Of a stretch of DNA of 64,000 bases, positions 23,153-36,195 are shown one piece after another. A model generated the notes under the pieces. It had not been told where the DNA came from. It saw only the letters and a program-made list of their open reading frames with translations, and searched no databases. The position numbers and the translations under genes are program-made. This stretch comes from Episyrphus balteatus (lineage: Eukaryota > Arthropoda > Insecta > Diptera > Syrphidae), in contig NC_079137.1 of assembly GCF_945859705.1 (NCBI RefSeq), positions 53,600,552 through 53,664,551 of the forward strand, given 5' to 3'. Within the stretch, counting starts at the first letter, position 1, and every line of letters starts with the position of its first letter.

Positions 23153-23994
23153 TAAAGTCAATAACTTTGACTTATAAAAGACATACAAAAAAAGGTAAGG
23201 GGAAAAAGGTTGTAAAAATGAAACGAATTTCATAACAAGGATTCTGAAGTTGACATTTCAATTTGCAATCATTTCCTATACACGGCACACGGGCGTGATG
23301 AAAATACTGATTTTTTGCCAAATTAGATAAACCATTTGAAACAATAGATATGGTTAGTAGATAACTATAGAAGGTTTTGAATTATATGCGTTTCAGAACA
23401 CGAATTTTGTAGGTAAAGTAACCTACTATTAACCAATTATTGGCAATGACATATGAATGTTACGGAAGCTTGCAGGTACACCTTCATGTCAGATCAGTAC
23501 GATTTGTTTTATTCTTTTTTAGATATTGTTGAGACAGTTGCGTTCACAAATGACAAAATTCAAATATTGAAAATTTAAAAAGCGTATGAACAGAAATTGT
23601 TAATTATCAATGGATTGTGAGATCTAAAACATAACGTTTATAATTTATTAAAAAAAAAAACTCTTTTTGGAACTTAAAGACCTCCACCTTCTATAACAGA
23701 ACATCAAATTCTTCATTTAAAATATTCAAAATTTGCCAGCCATTTTCCATTTTTAAGACATGCATTTATCTCTGATCAAAAGGAATTGAAATTTAGAGAT
23801 TCAAAATAATAAGGATTGCCTTGATAATCCCGTGTGCAAGAAAGTTATTCAAGTATAATTGTCGAAAATACCGGTTTTTCGTATGGTGGAAGCTATCGAA
23901 AAGTATTTTGTGGCCCATTATAAAGCAACGGAGAGGATATATAGGCTCTTGTTATCCAGTTTATCTTGATGAAGATAAACTTTTTTACTATGTG
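21445..23994. other. Anonymous AT-rich DNA with homopolymer tracts
   Basis: No gene recognised. A pure poly-T run of about 30 lies at 23121-23151 and a poly-A run at 23048-23063. The 22330-22790 stretch is less AT-rich and non-repetitive, as expected of intronic or intergenic single-copy DNA. Confidence 0.5.
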
Positions 23995-26340
23995 AAGTGC
24001 TGATACATTATGCAGACTTTTGAATGCAGACTTTTTACTCCAGGAAGAAACATTTTTCACTCCATGAAGTCCTGATACATTATGCAGACTTTTGAATGAG
24101 GACATTTTACTATATGAAAAGAGATTTTTTACTCCATGAAGTCCTCATACAATATGCAGACTTTTGAATGAGGACTTTTTACTCCATGAAGGGAAATTTT
24201 TGACTCCATAAATTCCTCATAAATTATGCAGACTTTTGAATGAAGACTTTTTACTCCAGGAAGGGACATTTTTCACTCCATGAAGTCCTCATACATTATG
24301 CAGACTTTTGAATGAAGACTTTTTACGCCATGAAGAGAAATTTTCGACTCCATAAATTCCTCATAAATTATGCAGACTTTTGAATGAAGACTTTTTACTC
24401 CATGAAGGGAAATTTTTGACTCCATAATGTCCTCATACATTATGCAGACTTTTAAATGAAGACTTTTTACTCCACGAAGGGACAATTTTCACTCCATGAA
24501 GTCCTCATACATTATGTAGACTTTTGAATGAAGACTTTTTACTCCATGAAGGGAAATTTTTGACTCCATAAAGTCCTCATACATTATGCAGACTTTTGAA
24601 TGAAGACTTTTTACTCCAGGAAGGGACATTTTTCACTCCATAAAGTCCTCATAAATTATGCAGACTTTTGAATGAAGACTTTTTACTCCAGGAAGGGACA
24701 TTTTTCACTCCATGAAGTCCTCATACATTATGCAGACTTTTGAATGAGGACTTTTTACTCCATGAAGGGAAATTTTTGACTCCATAAATTCCTCATAAAT
24801 TATGCAGACTTTTGAATGAAGACTTTTTACTCCATGAAGGGAAATTTTTGACTCCATAAAGTCCTCATACATTATGCAGACTTTTGAATGAAGACTTTTT
24901 ACTCCATGAAGGGAAATTTTTGACTCCATAAAGTCCTCATACATTATGCAGACTTTTGAATGAAGACTTTTTACTCCACGAAGGAACAATTTTCACTCCA
25001 TGAAGTCCTCATACATTATGCAGACTTTTGAATGAAGACTTTTTACTCCATGAAGGGAAATTTTTGACTCCATAATGTCCTCATACATTATGCAGACTTT
25101 TGAATGAAGACTTTTTACTCCACGAAGGGACAATTTTCACTCCATGAAGTCCTCATACATTATGCAGACTTTTGAATGAAGACTTTTTACTCCATGAAGG
25201 GAAATTTTTGACTCCATAATGTCCTCATACATTATGCAGACTTTTGAATGAAGACTTTTTACTCCACGAAGGGACAATTTTCACTCCATGAAGTCCTCAT
25301 ACATTATGCAGACTTTTGAATGAAGACTTTTTACTCCATGAAGGGAAATTTTTGACTCCATAATGTCCTCATACATTATGCAGACTTTTGAATGAAGACT
25401 TTTTACTCCAGGAAGGGACATTTTTCACTCCATGAAGTCCTCATACATTATGCAGACTTTTGAATGAAGACTTTTTACTCCATGAAGGGGAATTTTTTAC
25501 TCCATAAAGCCCTCATACTTTATGCAGACTTTTGAATGAAGACTTTTTACTCCAGGAAGGGACATTTTTCACTCCATGAAGTCCTCATACATTATGCAGA
25601 CTTTTGAATGAAGACTTTTTACTCCATGAAGGGAAATTTTTGACTCCATAATGTCCTCATACATTATGCAGACTTTTGAATGAAGACTTTTTACTCCACG
25701 AAGGGACAATTTTCACTCCATGAAGTCCTCATACATTATGCAGTCTTTTGAATGAAGACTTTTTACTCCATAAAGGGAAATTTTTGACTCCATAATGTCC
25801 TCATACATTATGCAGACTTTTGAATGAAGACTTTTTACTCCACGAAGGGACAATTTTCACTCCATGAAGTATTCATACATTATGCAGACTTTTGAATGAA
25901 GACTTTTTACTATATGAAAAGATATTTTTTACTGAATGAAATCCTCATACTTTATGCAGACTTTTGAATGAAGACTTTTTACTCCAGGAAGGGACATTTT
26001 TCACTCCATGAAGTCCTCATACATTATGCAGACTTTTGAATGAAGACTTTTTACTCCATGAAGGGGAATTTTTTACTCCATAAAGCCCTCATAAATTATG
26101 CAGACTTTTGAATGAAGACTTTTTACTCCAGGAAGGGACATTTTTCACTCCATGAAGTCCTCATACATTATGCAGACTTTTGAATGAAGACTTTTTACTC
26201 CAGGAAGGGACATTTTTCACTCCATGAAGTCCTCATACATTATGCAGACTTTTGAATGAAGACTTTTTACTCCATGAAAAGAGATTTTTTACTCAATGAA
26301 GTTCTCATACAATATGCACTTTTTTGAATGAGAACTTTAA
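23995..26340. repeat. 72-bp satellite, about 32 units, partly in 144-bp dimers
   Basis: The landmark GCAGACTTTTGAATGAAGAC recurs every 72 bp from 24012. Units differ at the central motif: CCATGAAGGGAAATTTTTGA, CCACGAAGGGACAATTTTCA or CCAGGAAGGGACATTTTTCA. From about 24900 to 25870 the first two alternate, giving a 144-bp period. Edge units are the most diverged (for example 24100-24180 and 26270-26335). Within the unit, TTTTTACTCCATGAAG and TTTTTGACTCCATAAAG are internal half-repeats. Minus-strand frames of 70-94 residues follow the repeat and are not genes. Confidence 0.97.
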
Positions 26341-29059
26341 ATATATTTATCCTAGAATTCATACCAGGCAAAAGAGAACTAACCCCCACTCAATTTAAAA
26401 AAAAAAAGATTTATGTGGGAAAAGAGAAAAAAAGGGTTGCCAATCTAGAGTGTAGCTTATAAAACTCTGAAAATTCGTTCAAGTTTTTAATGCTTAGATC
26501 AAAATTTAAGTTTTTCTGTCTTAAGTAAGATTACAAGTAACATCACTGCTTGAAAATTTCTATGAAATTACTCTAGGTAATTATTTACCTACAAATTTTG
26601 TGTTCTAGGAAAAAATACTTACTTCTATAATAAAACAAGAAAACTGTATGTATATTAAAACTCTTCTACTTTCCACAATTCATAAAATCAGTAGATACTT
26701 GTGTCAAATCCTACTTAAGTATATTATTCAAGAACCCACAAAGAATCTCTCAAAAAAAAAAAAAAAAAAAAAACTAAAATTTTCTGTTACCCATCAATGT
26801 TTGATCAAATATTAAATATAATCAAGTTTGAAAAACACTCTAATCAAGGATTCTTGAAAATTAATTAAAAATCTTTTTATATATACCAAACTTCTTCTTC
26901 GTCTATAATAGTTCTTCTTCGTATTTCTTTCTTTCTTAACTTTATACATAAGACACACTAAAAAGGAAGATTTTAAATTAACTTGTCTTGTGTTCGTTTT
27001 CAGTATTCTCACAGTTTTCACTCGTATATGTACCTTTTTACTCTTGTCCGGATTCAGGAAATGAAGTTGTCGAACAATATGTACCTACTCTTTACCTATA
27101 TACTCGAGAGGTAGAATAAGAAGGGCTTAAGTCTTTTTTTAAATTTTTCAAAAAAAAAAAAAAAAAAAAAAAAAACTTCGGACTCAAACTCTTGTAATGC
27201 TCTTCTTCTTTTCCAGCTTTCCTAAATGCCTTTTGTGCACATTTGCAGCTAGACATTCATCTTCTTCTTCTTTCTTATACTCAAAAGCTCCCATGCTGCT
27301 GAAGAAAAGAACATAGAAAATAGACTAGAAGCAGCCATGATTTCCTCTGGGCAAACGACAAATCCTTTTTTAATTGGGGATTAAAACTCCCTACAACATC
27401 GGACAGTCTAATATGGTATGTGATTTAAAGAGCTCTGCAACAAAAAGCTAAGCAATTTAAGTTTTAATCATAAGGATGATGTATTTTTTGTATTCGGGGG
27501 GAAAAAAGGATCCTATCTAAGCAGATACCAAGGACGATTGTTATTCGATGTCCTTATTCGTATATTTCTGTTTGTATTCGTGTGTGTATAGTTTGTCTAA
27601 AGTTGGTGAATATCTGAATCGCGTTGTGTTGTCCTTCATCCATAAGTTTATTCGAATCAAATTGTGACTTTCTTTCCTTTTGAATGTGCAACAACTTTTG
27701 CCAGCAGCCAGCAGCGTCAGGGAAAATAATTTCATTTTCTTGCTTTTTGCAAGAACGTAAACGTATCGTCTCCCTTAAAATATCTTGTGTGTGAAAGTTC
27801 TTTTATATGGGAAATGAAATCTGAGGAACAAAAGTTCAAAGAGAAGAACCAAACGAACCGAACTAAACTAAACCAAAACCAAGTCAAGCCCGGATCCGAT
27901 CCGAACCGGGAGAGTCACCCTTTATTCCATTTTCCTTTCAACTTATGGACGAAGGAAGGACTCGTCTCGTTTATGGTCGTAGGAGGGAATTGAAGAAGAG
28001 AGGCAAGATTGAAAATATGGATATGTTGTATAGAAAAATGATGATGAGAAAAAGGGTGATTTCTTACCCGGGTTTTTCATCCACCGAAACTAGAAAACTG
28101 AACTAAACCAAACCCAACAGCAGCATGTTGAAGATATTCTAAACGGTTTAAAATTCTATTATGGAACAAATCCGGGGCCACATGTGTTCAGAATGTCACA
28201 TTAATCTAAGAAAACGACATTGTATTCCCATTTGTCATGGTTTTGCAATAAATATATTGAACTTTCTTCTCCATCTTTCTCCATCTTTCTCCATCTTTCT
28301 CCATCTCTCCAAACACTCATATTCACACAACATACAAAATTTCTAAATAGTCTTGAGAGATAGATAGGTGTGTTTTGGGTCGGTTTCGTGTTGTATGTTT
28401 GGGTTAGTTTTATCCGCTTTGATGTTATTCTCTCTTTCTTCTTTTTCTTCTTTTTTATTTTGTTTATTTTATTTTTGTGGTTTTGGTTTTTATGCAAAGT
28501 AGACTCTTGGATATATAGATGTTTTGTGTGTTGAATAAGGTTTAAAAGAGACCTTTGGGAGAGGATATTCTAATGTGCTATTGAGATAATGATTTTTATT
28601 GTAAATTAAAGGAAATATATATTTTCTCATAGACACTAACAAGCTTTGACTGAGATTTATTTTTGCTTTGTTTTGTTTTGGGATCATTATACATTCCACC
28701 CATAACACCTTTCCTTCCAAGCTTTATTTTTAATTTCTTTTTTTTTTTAATGGTTGTCTGTAAAGCCGGTTTACGGAATAGGATTTGACGTGATAACGTC
28801 GTAAGAAAACAGGTTGTTTGCTTTTAAAATGAGTCAATTGAAGCGTTTATTTATTTCAAACAATAATTATAAATTACAAGAAAAAGCTAAAAAAAATTAC
28901 CTTTTTTCTATTCTCATTATATTAATTTTTTATTTTAAAAGCTTACAAAAAAAAATTATACCATTAAAAAGCCAAATATTTCTTCTAAATAATAAAACCA
29001 TTTTTAAATTCTTACAATGCGAAAATTTCTTATGAAAAAAAGTGAAAAAATCATTTCCA
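26341..29059. other. Anonymous DNA with short microsatellites
   Basis: No gene supported. A 10-bp microsatellite CCATCTTTCT (four copies plus a partial) lies at 28266-28310. Poly-A runs occur at 26752-26773 and 27150-27175. The 27200-28150 part is less AT-rich and single-copy in appearance, but I find no convincing exon. Confidence 0.5.
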
Positions 29060-29620
29060 TCAACCAAAAATTCATTTTTTCGATATAACAACCTATAATA
29101 CATTTTATACCACCTGAAAGCTTATTGCTTCAGCTCGAAATATATATATCGATCATGTCTATAAGGCATCTACAAAAAGAGCTAGAACTTTTTGAACTCG
29201 ATCAATTTTCATCAAAAAAAGCAAACAAAAAAAAACATATAATTTTATGTTCTCACGCTATTGAATCAATTTTTTTTTAGACAACCTACAAAACATTTTA
29301 TATCATGTAAAAGCTTATAATTTCACCTTTCATATGACGTTTCAATCTAATTTCTGCGTTGCCTAGAAAAAAAGTTAGAATTTTTTAAAGCCAACCATGT
29401 CGAAACTCCAAACTGAGATTACTGTACTGGTTGCTGTTCATGATCAACAGATCTCCACAGGTGTTTTGAGGTATTTCTCAAGATTTAAATTTTGCACAGA
29501 TATAATCCTGTCTATTATCTATCTACAATATAAATTTCATTTATTTATCTGTTGAAGAAAAAAAGATAAATATAAAAAAAAACCGTTAAAAAAGTTAAAA
29601 AAAACATTTTGAAATTCCAA
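29060..29620 (+). repeat. Dispersed repeat family A, copy 2
   Basis: Contains two direct ~200-bp sub-copies (about 29075-29200 and 29275-29400: CAACCTA(T/C)AA...CATTTTATA, then AAAAGAGCTAGAACTTTTT or AAAAAGTTAGAATTTTTT), followed by CAACAGATCTCCACAGGTG. This matches 51560-51790 and the reverse complement of 9100-9310. Confidence 0.7.
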
Positions 29621-29865
29621 TTTTTTGCACATGTATGCGCACAGTCATAAACTACATGTTCTATAAGCTTGAGATTTTTTGAATGCTACAAAAAATTTAA
29701 AAAAATAAAAACTCACCCAAAAATACCCCAAAATAAGTAGTAGTAAAATTCATATTTCGAAACGCAGAGACTAAAAAAAAAATCTGTATCAGATCCCTAA
29801 CTTTTTTTTTATTATCTTTCGAAGGACGTTTTTCAAATTGTCAAAAAAAATTCCCCTACCTATAA

Positions 29866-30623
29866 TCACTACTAAAATGGTAACGGAGTTACGAATAACA
29901 GAGTTACGCGCGACAGAGTTACGGCCGTCAAAGTTACGCGAAACCGAAGTTACGAAAAACTAGAGTTACGAATTCTAAAGTTATATTTAGCTATGACATG
30001 TGATTTTTGGGTTGGCAACAATTGCGAGATATGGAATTATGGAAATACAAACAAGAGATTAACATTTTTCTCATCGGTCAGAACTAAATGAGTTAAGCGA
30101 AAATGGGTGTTATTTAATCTTGTAAAATTTTGATTGGAAAGGCATAGATATACAAAGTGGGTATTACAAAATACGCTATGAATAATTATATTAATTAATA
30201 AAAAAAAAAATACGTAGGTGCAATATTAGTTGGACAAATATGTCAATTATGTCCCCCAAACTTACATAAGTATACTCATGTTTTTTTTCTATTTCAACGT
30301 TTTTGCGATTTTCTCACAAAAACAAAACCATATATGTATATATCCATCCAATCATAATTTTACAATATTAAATAACACCCATTTTCGCTTAACTCATTTA
30401 GTTCTGACCAATGAGAAAAATGTTAATCTCTTGTTTGTATTTCCATAATTCCATATCGTTCCTCGCAATTGTTGCCAACCCAAAAATCACATGTCATAGC
30501 TTAACATAACTTTAGAATTCGTAACTCTAGATTTTCGTAACTTCGGTTTCGCGTAACTTTGAGGCTCGTAACTCTGTCGCCCGTAACTCTGGTATTCGTA
30601 ACTTCGTCGGTTTCCCATCACTA
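29866..30623. mobile_element. ~760-bp foldback element with 15-bp subterminal repeats
   Basis: Arms of about 230-270 bp are inverted copies (29880-30150 against 30345-30615). The left arm begins with GTTACG at 29888, 29903, 29918, 29933, 29949 and 29965, a 15/16-bp tandem. The right arm mirrors it as CGTAAC. The right end TTTCCCATCACTA equals the ends of the element at 31342-31719. The exact left edge is uncertain. Confidence 0.85.
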
Positions 30624-31341
30624 CTTTGTCAAAGGTCTACCTCATGTTTTAGTTTTAGAAAACCATTAATAGCTTGGTTTTGAAATTTTTGAGAATTTTT
30701 TCAATATCATTGTCAGTCTTGCAATAAATTTATTTATTGATTAAAAAAAAAATTCAACTCTTTACATTGTCGCGTTTAGAAAATAGCCAATTTTTTGAAA
30801 TTTTGTTTTACCCCTATTTAATCTTTTAAAATCCTTCAAATGTATTTAACTTTATGTTATTATCTTTCAAATAAGCTATAGAAGATTTTTGTATCTCTAA
30901 TAGTTTATTTTTAATTTTGAATTTAAATTTTTGCCGCACTGCGAAAGTGCGAGAGTAGAACGCTTGAAAAAGGCGTCACTTTTTTGTGATGGCTGCCATG
31001 GTTCATCGATTTATATATATTTATTTGGGTCCGTTGATTAACATTGACTGTAGTAAAGAGCAGAAGACACAAGTACACATACTAAGATTTCCAATTCTGT
31101 TGTGACTTCGGATGCACATTTTACATTAATAAACGCTCCATCTTACACCCCAATATCGATCATGCATGTCTACAATTATTCGATCATATAGGTTTCTAGA
31201 ACTTCTCGTTTTTTGGGGGCCTCGATTGAATGCTTTTATTTTTGGTAAAAAACATAACGTGATTTATAAAAATTAAAAGATAAAAATGTATGAAAAATTG
31301 GTTAAACTTTTGCTCGGTTGTTTGGATAACACACTCTGGGT
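30624..31341. other. Anonymous AT-rich DNA
   Basis: Nothing recognised between the two foldback elements. Confidence 0.5.
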
Positions 31342-31719
31342 TAGTGATGGGAACAATCGAATAAAAACAATCAAACTATCGATAGTTGTAAAATATTCAT
31401 TCATGCGATAGTTTTAAATCATTCATTAAGTTACTATTTTCATTTGAATAATTTTTTCATTCGATAGTTTAGTTACTATTTTCATTCGAATAGTTTTTTC
31501 ATTCGATAGATTAGTTACTATTTTCATTCCAATAGTTTTTTTATACGATAATTTTTTTCATAGTTTTTTTTATACGGTAGTTTTTATTCGATAGTTTATT
31601 CGATAGTTTGTTCGATAGTTTTTATTCGGATAATTGAATGAACTATTCGATAGTTCAAATCATTCAGCTACAGTTACTAACTATCGATAGTTCAAATAAT
31701 TCGATAGTTCCCATCACTA
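31342..31719. mobile_element. 378-bp MITE with TAGTGATGGGAAC ends and TTCGATAGTT repeats
   Basis: TAGTGATGGGAAC at 31342 mirrors GTTCCCATCACTA ending at 31719. The interior consists largely of irregular repeats of TTCGATAGTT and ATCGATAGTT. Flanks CTCTGGGT and CTATGTTT agree at only five of eight bases, so no firm target duplication. Confidence 0.75.
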
Positions 31720-32757
31720 CTATGTTTCGACGGATTGTTAGATTTAGTAGTACACTCTGGGTCGTGTGATTAGGTATAACCGGAAATCTTTGAAATCGTA
31801 TTTAGTTAGTGAGTTTTTCCTTTGGACCGACGAAATATTTTTGAGGTCTTAATTGCATTAAATTTGTACTGACACTGAAAAATATTTGTGTTAAAAAAAA
31901 TATTTGTTGTAACTAAAAATATTTTGCATTGAAAAAAAAAAAATGTTAGGTATTGCAACTAAAAAATATTTGCATGAAAATAAAAATATTTTGGATTAGA
32001 AAAAAAAAAAAAAAATTAAAACAGAAAAAGTCAATACAAAATGTGTGCATTAAAGACTTTTTTTTTATTTAAAATTCTTCGAATTTCTTACAATTTTGAC
32101 TCTTTGACAATACCCTGGTTATAAGTTTGTTTTGTAATTACCGTGAAATTCGCAACAGTGATAGTTTTACCAATTTTATAAGTTCAACTCAGTAAGGTAG
32201 GTACCAGTCCACAATTAGTCTTTTAAAATCAACTCAAAGATCATAAAGAAGAAAACCAATTTCAAAGTGACATGCAAATGAAAGACTAATACAGAAAAAA
32301 GAAATTCTCTCAAATTGCTTCACTCCTTTTTTTTTTTTTTTGTCAGAAAAAAATCATCTTCTATCTCTTATTCATATTCCGGTCCTTATACCAACTAAAC
32401 CCAAACACCAAATACCTACATCGTACAGTTTCAATTTTAAAAGTTTTTGAGAGAAAACTTCGACGATAAGACTGACTTAAGTCTTTCATCGCCATCTTGA
32501 CAAACCCCTTTTTTTCTGTCGATGTCGAGTGCGAGAATGCGATAAAAAGAAATTGACGCCACACATACCTTTAGCCATTTTTTCATTCGTTCCAATACTT
32601 AACTCACCTATCTGTGACTATATCTCCATCTATACCTTCTGTGGAGGTGTGTGTGTTTTATTTTTTTTTTATTTAGTTAAAAAAAGACTGACTGGCAAAA
32701 GTATTATAAACGCTTGTCGAACCAATTTAGCTGCTTCAATTCCTTCCAACTCTATTT
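31720..32757. other. Anonymous AT-rich DNA
   Basis: No gene recognised. Several A/T homopolymer runs. Confidence 0.5.
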
Positions 32758-32879
32758 TCATTCAGAAAAAAAAAAAAAAAAAAAAACAAAAATCAAAAAA
32801 AAAAAAAAGAAAGAAAAAAATCCCTTTGACAAAGCTAAAGCTATGAATTTAGATATATTTACATAGCCTCTTTTGTTAC

Positions 32880-33078
32880 ATCCAAAAGCATAGAGGGATA
32901 GGGGTAGCCAAAGAAACAGTGACGAAGAGAGAGAGAGACAGGAACAGGCACCACACATCTTTGGAAGAGAGGATTGATGTGAAGCGACCGCACATGGAGC
33001 AACAGCACCAGAAGCAGCAGTAACAGACGGAGCAGCAGGATTCTTATCCATCCCTGGATACAGTTGAGCTTCAAACAT
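32880..33078 (-). other. GC-richer open stretch, weak candidate exon
   Basis: On the minus strand an ATG at 33078 opens a frame whose first ~45 residues are Ala/Pro/Ser/Val-rich (including KNPAAPSVTAASGAV) and then degrade into serine/leucine and, past 32860, poly-phenylalanine from a poly-A tract. The other minus frame is leucine-rich. The region is clearly richer in G and C than its surroundings because of GCN/CAG repeats. No splice donor or family was recognised. It may equally be a regulatory or UTR CAG-rich stretch. Confidence 0.2.
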
Positions 33079-34286
33079 AGACCAAAAGTGGACTTGCTAT
33101 AAATGTATACGATATAGAAGGACCGAACAAGGACCCCCCTTTTACTATGGATGTGCTCACCCTAGTGGTAAATATTCGTTTTAAGTCAGTTGGCAAACCA
33201 AGCGGAAGCACTACAAAGATCCATACTTTGAACTGTGGTCTAATTTATTTTTTTGCGTATTTTTGTTTCCGTTTCCTATCATGCGGTTGGTTGTCTTAAT
33301 TCTTTCAAAAAAAAAAAAAAAACTAAATAAAAAATGTCCTCGCACACAATATCTTCAAAGTTAACAGCAGGAGGACGACGACACTCAGGAGCAGGGTGGT
33401 GTATAGAAACATTCTTAGTTCATCACATAATTTGCTCTGTTAACGGACTTAATATGATTTCGTTATAGGAGCTGCTGGTGCGGGTGATGCGTTCACCAGT
33501 TATTTCTACGTGTTCGAACATTCCTTTGTTCAAAGCTTTGGATAAAGAGTTTTTCTTCTACCTCAATCGGGATGAATATTTGGGTTGAATTCATTTTGAT
33601 GAAATTTATAAAAAGGATTTCCGTTTTTATTTTTTTTTTTTGTTAATTTCATTCTTTTTTTTTTTCATTTTTCTTGTTCATCATTTAACCATTCGAGCGT
33701 GTGAAAGAAAAGATGAAAGCAATTTATTTTAGTCTATACCTCTTACCAACTACACACACACACACACGCTCGCATACTAGATTTACTCGTAGAGTGTGTG
33801 TATTTATGTTGGATGGAGCGAGGGTGGATTATGGACAAGTATAAGCAAGGGTTGGACAAGAAATATTCAGAGATGTTTTTTTTTTTTTAAATTTTTTTTT
33901 GAGTTATTTTTATCGATGGAATATAATTTACCAAAGGATAAGGTATTTTGATCAAATTAAAATCGAATTGAAGGGTTTTTATCGGAACTTAATTTATTCA
34001 ATATACTTCTTATATGCATTCATTTGAAAAATTCTTTCAGATTTTTTTTTTCTTTAATTTTTTTTTTAAATAAAGACATTTTTGGTTGGGATGGGGGTCG
34101 TTGTTAGTTTTTTTTTTTTTTTTGATGGATGGATTACCTATAATTGGAATAACATCCCCTCTTGTAAAAGAGTCTATTTTTGTTTGGAGTTATTGTAGAA
34201 TTTTAAATTATTTATAGGTACAAGGGAATAACTGATGAGTAGAACCTATTTTTAAGGAATATTTGAGTAAGTTTTAATATACACAT
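33079..34286. other. Anonymous DNA with a CA microsatellite
   Basis: (CA)n at 33753-33770 and several poly-T tracts (33635-33665, 33868-33885, 34109-34123). No gene recognised. Confidence 0.5.
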
Positions 34287-34724
34287 TAGGGTGGGTCAAA
34301 AAAAATCTTTTTTGTGGAGCAATCTATTTCCTACATGAATATGTCTTGCGCGTTTGATTATTACAATTTTTCAATTTGCTACAAAATTTAGAACAAAAAA
34401 CGAATTTTTAAAGATTTTCTTGATTTTTGGACCTCAAATATCTATTAAACTGTTAGATAAACGAAAAAAGTGTTTAAGGCCTTTTTTGTAGAGCGTTCAA
34501 TTTCCTACAAGAATATGTAAAGAAATTTGCTAAAAAGTCGATTTAAAAAAAAATGATTTTTTTTTAGTAGAAGCTTGATGTAAAAATGGAAAATTGCGAA
34601 GCGGAGGACCTTCGCATTAATATTAGAGCTCATATTTGGTGTGTATATTCTAGAGGTGTCTAGCAATCGATTTTTCGGAGTACCAAATCAAAAAAAAGAA
34701 TTTCAATTTTTTTGACCCACCCTA
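34287..34724 (+). mobile_element. 438-bp one-arm hAT-like MITE with perfect 8-bp target duplication
   Basis: Ends TAGGGTGGGTC and GACCCACCCTA, with identical flanks ATACACAT (34279-34286 and 34725-34732). After only ~20 bp of left end the sequence jumps into the right arm of the 16455-17796 family (TTTTTTGTGGAGCAATC onward). The intact duplication shows this short form was itself mobilised. Confidence 0.95.
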
Positions 34725-34889
34725 ATACACATGCATTTTCAGTTTCTTTTAATCAGGTTGGCATCAGTATTGAACTCAAAGATTTGTTTAATTCAAATTT
34801 TTGTAAACAATGCATGTAGGTATGTTTAAATTAAGGATAATCCAAGAAAAATTCAAACTTTTCGAAAAAAATTAAATTAAAAAAAAATT

Positions 34890-35395
34890 TTTTGATTTTT
34901 GAAAAGTTTGGAATGCAATTATTTAGCTTAAAACCGTTTTGACTAGTGAAATCGCACAGGGCAGAAAAAATCGAATGCCTTGTTCGATTTCACTAGTCAA
35001 AAAGTTTTTTTTATAGAAATCAAAGCATATTTTTCTTATGGTTTTTTGTGCGCTGAGCTCGAATCTGAAGTCAGAAAAATAGTGTTTGGGACGTTCAAAA
35101 TTCAATATCTCAAAAACTTTGCACGTTAGAGCTATTCTAGTGCTTGATTCAAATTAAAAATGTCAATGACCATTAGAAAAGTATAATTTGGTTTCTATGG
35201 AAAATTATTTCTTGCCAATGTTACCTACTGTCATTTACGGAAAAATCAATCTTAAAAATCATTTTTTTGTTTTTTTTTTCAATTTTTCTCAATATTTTCT
35301 AAAACAAAAGTTTAGTTTTTCCACACAATCTTTAAAAAACGGTTTTAAGCTAAATAATTGCATTCCAAACTTTTCAAAAATCAAAAATTTTTCTG
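34890..35395. repeat. ~500-bp segment bounded by ~55-bp inverted repeats
   Basis: GAAAAGTTTGGAATGCAATT at about 34900 continuing to AAACCGTTTT is mirrored at 35338-35385. The interior contains a phrase ending CAAAAACTTTGCACGTTAG. No target duplication identified. Confidence 0.6.
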
Positions 35396-35921
35396 TAACT
35401 TTTTTGATTGAAAAAATTAGCTATTTTTTCAAATTAAATTCGTCAAAAATCCAAAAAATTTTTTGCTCAAAAAACATTTTTAATAAATAGAAAACATAAC
35501 AAAGTAATTTTTAACCAAGTTTTGTTAAAATCCAACATTTTTTGTAAAAGATAAAAATAAAAAATCAAAAAATCGTATTTTTGCATTTTTTTCAATATTT
35601 TTGAGGTTATAGAAAAAAATTGTTTGAGTAAAAGTTGTAGACATTAATACTACCTAAAACTTTTGCATTTGACTTTTTTCGATAGGACGTCTAATTTTGA
35701 CAGAAATCGTAAAAAAACCATGATTTTTGACACCCATCCCACTTTTTCGCCCACCCACCCCCTTTCCCCCAATTTTTTTGTGGGCAATTTATTTTTCCCC
35801 TTTCATATACCATTTATCCTAAATTTTCTCACCACCCATATGCTGCTAATAATTTTTTTATTTTCAAAAATTATTGGCACTGGTCTATAAAGTTTAAACG
35901 ATATTTTCAAAATGCCTATTT

Positions 35922-36132
35922 TGAATGATTCTGAACTTTGCAGACAGCCACCAAAGTCGCAAAACTTGTCCGATTTAAAAAAAAAATTAAACGGCTATCG
36001 TTTTTGATTTTTTTACTTGCGATATAGGTACTATAGGGCAAGTTTAGGATTCGTAAAAAAAATCGAACTCGAGATAACAATTTTACATGACATTACGATG
36101 ATGGAGAATGCCAAAAAAGTGGGTCCGGCAAT

Positions 36133-36195
<63 letters not shown>

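Noticed and set aside
24273..24989. Minus-strand frames of 70-94 residues in the 72-bp array
   Set aside because: The frame simply follows the 72-bp unit (24 codons) and changes wherever the unit does; no start context or domain.
23995..26340. CRISPR-like regular spacing
   Set aside because: Units are contiguous 72-mers with no unique spacers, and the genome is clearly eukaryotic.
32758..32880. Poly-phenylalanine tail of a minus-strand frame
   Set aside because: Translation of a long A-rich tract; not protein-like.
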